Positions 62,539 through 64,000 of a stretch of 64,000 nt of DNA are shown one piece after another (the first letter of the stretch is position 1; each line of letters opens with the position of its first letter). Source of the stretch: Tissierellia bacterium (GTDB taxonomy: Bacteria > Bacillota > Clostridia > Tissierellales > Peptoniphilaceae). The notes under the pieces are model-generated. The model was not told the DNA's origin, did not search any database, and was given only the letters and a program-made list of their open reading frames with translations. The position numbers and the translations under genes are program-made. The DNA lies in contig JAUMWX010000006.1 in assembly GCA_030529425.1 (NCBI GenBank), forward strand, positions 19,981 to 83,980. Reading direction: 5' to 3'.

Positions 62539-62567
62539 AATGTTATGAATAAGAAGGAGGTGGTTTT

Positions 62568-62975
62568 GTGAAAGAACATAGTGCGGGCGGAGTAGTTATA
62601 AAAGGCGATGAAGTATTATTACTGAGAAAATATTATGGTGATTGGGTATTGCCCAAAGGAAAAATGGAATCAAACGAAACCACTGCCATTACAGCGATAA
62701 GAGAAGTAAATGAAGAAACCGGAATCATTGCCAAGATTGTAAAGAAAATAGGATATGCAAAATATGTCTATTACAACCAAAATAATGAGAAAGTTTCAAA
62801 AAGAGTTGATTACTATTTAATGGAGTTGGAGGGAGGGGAGTTGATTCCCCAGAAAGAAGAAGGATTTTCGAGTGCCGACTTTATTAAATACGACAAAGCT
62901 ATAGAAATCTTAAAGCACGACTCAGAAAAAAATATGGTAATAAATGCTATGAAATGCTATAAGAATATGAGGTAA
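62568..62975 (+). CDS. Nudix hydrolase
   Basis: The 135 residues contain a perfect Nudix box, GKMESNETTAITAIREVNEETGI (about 32-54), fitting G-x5-E-x7-R-E-U-x-E-E-x-G-U. The short N-terminal strand SAGGVVIKGDEVLLLRK and the trailing VDYYLMELEGGELIPQKEEGFS are typical of small Ap4A or nucleotide hydrolases. The substrate is unknown. The start is GTG at 62568, set by 'ggaggtgg'. In B. subtilis a Nudix gene (yvcI) lies upstream of rapZ; here it lies between rapZ and whiA. Confidence 0.9.
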   Translation: MKEHSAGGVVIKGDEVLLLRKYYGDWVLPKGKMESNETTAITAIREVNEETGIIAKIVKKIGYAKYVYYNQNNEKVSKRVDYYLMELEGGELIPQKEEGFSSADFIKYDKAIEILKHDSEKNMVINAMKCYKNMR

Positions 62976-62977
62976 AG

Positions 62978-63925
62978 ATGTCTTTTTCAAATGATGTAAA
63001 AAAAGAACTTACAAAGATGAAGATTGATTCTAAAATGGAAAGAATTTTAGAACTTTCTTCTATATTAAAGACAAACGCAAGCATTTCTATCAGAAATGCT
63101 TTAATTAATATATCCTTCAGTACTGAAAGCGAGGATGTCGCTAAAAAAATCTATAAGTCGATAAACAAATTATACGAGTATGAACCTACCATAAGTATGA
63201 CATATAACAATACTATCATGAAAGAAGGGGTATACACCATAACCGTTGAAAATGAAGAGGTTGCTAAAAGAATTCTCCATGATTCGGTATTGGACATGTA
63301 TGGCGGTTATTTAGAAAATACTGAAATAGTACTATCCAGAATCAAGAGTAAAGAAAAGTATATAAAGGCATACTTGAGAGGAGCGTTTTTAGGAGGTGGG
63401 AGCATAGTTGACCCTGAGAAAAACTATCATTTAGAGATTGTTTTGACCGGTAAAGAAGATGCTGAAATTGTATTTGAATGCCTGAATCAATTGAACATAG
63501 AAGCTTTGAAAACCGAGAGAAAAAGCAAATATATTGTATATATAAAGAATTCCGATCTGATAGCAGACTTTTTAGCTGTAATAGGAGCTCAAAACTCCAT
63601 GCTTGAACTTGAAAATATAAGAATTGTCAAGCAAATGAGAAACGATATAAACAGACTCGTCAATTGCGACACGGCAAATATAAACAAGACAATAATGACA
63701 GCGATGAATCAAATAAGAGATATTAATATAATAGAAGAATCTCCAAACTGTCAAATACCGGAGAATCTTATGGAGATAGCCAAGCTTAGGAAAGAACATC
63801 CTCACGAATCACTAAAAAGGATAGGCGAGTTGTGCAATCCTCCGATGTCAAAGTCCGGAGTAGCACATAAGCTGAAAAAAATCAAAGAAATTGCTGACAA
63901 ATGTAAGAAAAACCAGTTACCTTGA
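62978..63925 (+). CDS. whiA: WhiA sporulation/cell-division regulator
   Basis: The 315 residues contain the two parts of WhiA: an N-terminal LAGLIDADG-like fold without nuclease residues (KAYLRGAFLGGGSIVDPEKNYHLEIVL, about 129-155) and a C-terminal helix-turn-helix (MEIAKLRKEHPHESLKRIGELCNPPMSKSGVAHKLKKI, about 264-301). WhiA is found in nearly all Gram-positive bacteria and affects cell division and chromosome segregation. It starts two bases after the Nudix stop, forming murB-PHP-rapZ-Nudix-whiA. A terminator follows directly. Confidence 0.95.
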   Translation: MSFSNDVKKELTKMKIDSKMERILELSSILKTNASISIRNALINISFSTESEDVAKKIYKSINKLYEYEPTISMTYNNTIMKEGVYTITVENEEVAKRILHDSVLDMYGGYLENTEIVLSRIKSKEKYIKAYLRGAFLGGGSIVDPEKNYHLEIVLTGKEDAEIVFECLNQLNIEALKTERKSKYIVYIKNSDLIADFLAVIGAQNSMLELENIRIVKQMRNDINRLVNCDTANINKTIMTAMNQIRDINIIEESPNCQIPENLMEIAKLRKEHPHESLKRIGELCNPPMSKSGVAHKLKKIKEIADKCKKNQLP

Positions 63926-63952
63926 GGTTTAGACCTATAGGTAATTTTTTTT
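63917..63952 (+). terminator. Terminator of whiA
   Basis: TTACC (63917-63921) pairs with GGTAA (63940-63944), inner GGT/ACC also pairs, followed by eight T. The stem overlaps the last whiA codons. Confidence 0.78.
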
Positions 63953-63963
63953 AGAAAAAATAA

Positions 63964-63992
63964 TTGACAAATGTAAGAAAAGTTGGTAGTAT
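63964..63992 (+). promoter_or_regulatory. Promoter of the gene beyond the right edge
   Basis: -35 TTGACA (63964-63969), a 17-base spacer, -10 TAGTAT (63987-63992). The gene it serves is outside the window. Confidence 0.7.
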
Positions 63993-64000
63993 AGGTGAGT

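Noticed and set aside
1..64000. CRISPR arrays, transposases, phage genes or rRNA genes
   Set aside because: No regularly spaced repeats and no matching protein motifs were seen. The only RNA genes visible are tRNA-Ser and SRP RNA.

Overview
The window is chromosomal DNA of a low-GC, Gram-positive anaerobe (Bacillota, most like Clostridia/Tissierellia such as the Peptoniphilaceae; the genus is inference). Support comes from AT-rich codon use, GGAGG-type ribosome binding sites, TTGACA/TATAAT promoters, the order tig-clpP-clpX-lon-engB, rubredoxin, the Rex redox repressor, a large Bacillus-type SRP RNA, a T-box leader on tyrS, Veg, RNase M5, RapZ and WhiA. Most genes lie on the + strand. There is no transposase, phage gene or CRISPR array.

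Layout. 1-8 kb: end of an oligopeptide-binding protein, then the protein quality-control block tig, clpP, clpX, lon, engB; a 52-residue rubredoxin on the - strand; a lone RsbW-like ATPase. 8-12.2 kb: typA, cardiolipin synthase, rex. 12.2-28 kb: a surface-polysaccharide locus. It holds a PglE-like aminotransferase, Wzy-like polymerase, Wzx flippase, two acetyltransferases and a PglC-like sugar-phosphate transferase, followed by a packed block that looks like amino-acid chemistry: a PLP enzyme, three ATP-grasp ligases, a CapA-like phosphoesterase and an N5-(carboxyethyl)ornithine synthase-like dehydrogenase. A decayed 1.1 kb stretch with a flippase remnant and two near-identical promoters separates this from a PglF-like dehydratase. 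28-38 kb: an ABC-F ATPase, then a nucleoside uptake and salvage operon (BMP lipoprotein, ATPase, two permeases, deoC, cdd, pdp, DeoR-type regulator). 38-42 kb: a CbpA-like J-protein and ClpB behind a CtsR-type operator. 42-45 kb: a secreted matrixin-like protease with a lipoprotein, a MazG-like pyrophosphohydrolase and an orphan DNA methyltransferase. 45-48 kb (- strand): tRNA-Ser and SRP RNA in one transcript, an AI-2E family permease, and tyrS under a very short T-box. 48-53.4 kb: transaldolase, then metG-tatD-rnmV-rsmA and a glutaredoxin-like protein. 53.6-56.2 kb (- strand): an NAD-kinase-like protein paired with an SPFH protein, and a DUF1858 protein. 56.3-64 kb: an M18 aminopeptidase, veg, murI, a VanY-like protein without its zinc ligands, murB, a PHP phosphoesterase, rapZ, a Nudix hydrolase and whiA.

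The strongest candidate for an undescribed system is the block at 18.7-24.9 kb. Its gene content suggests that an amino acid, possibly an opine-type N-carboxyethyl amino acid, is made and ligated onto a bacillosamine-type glycan or assembled with it. The locus has no recognisable glycosyltransferase apart from the initiating phosphotransferase. The second notable item is the tyrS leader: its promoter position leaves room only for a Stem I of about 45 nt. The third is the M15/VanY-like protein that has lost every catalytic metal ligand.
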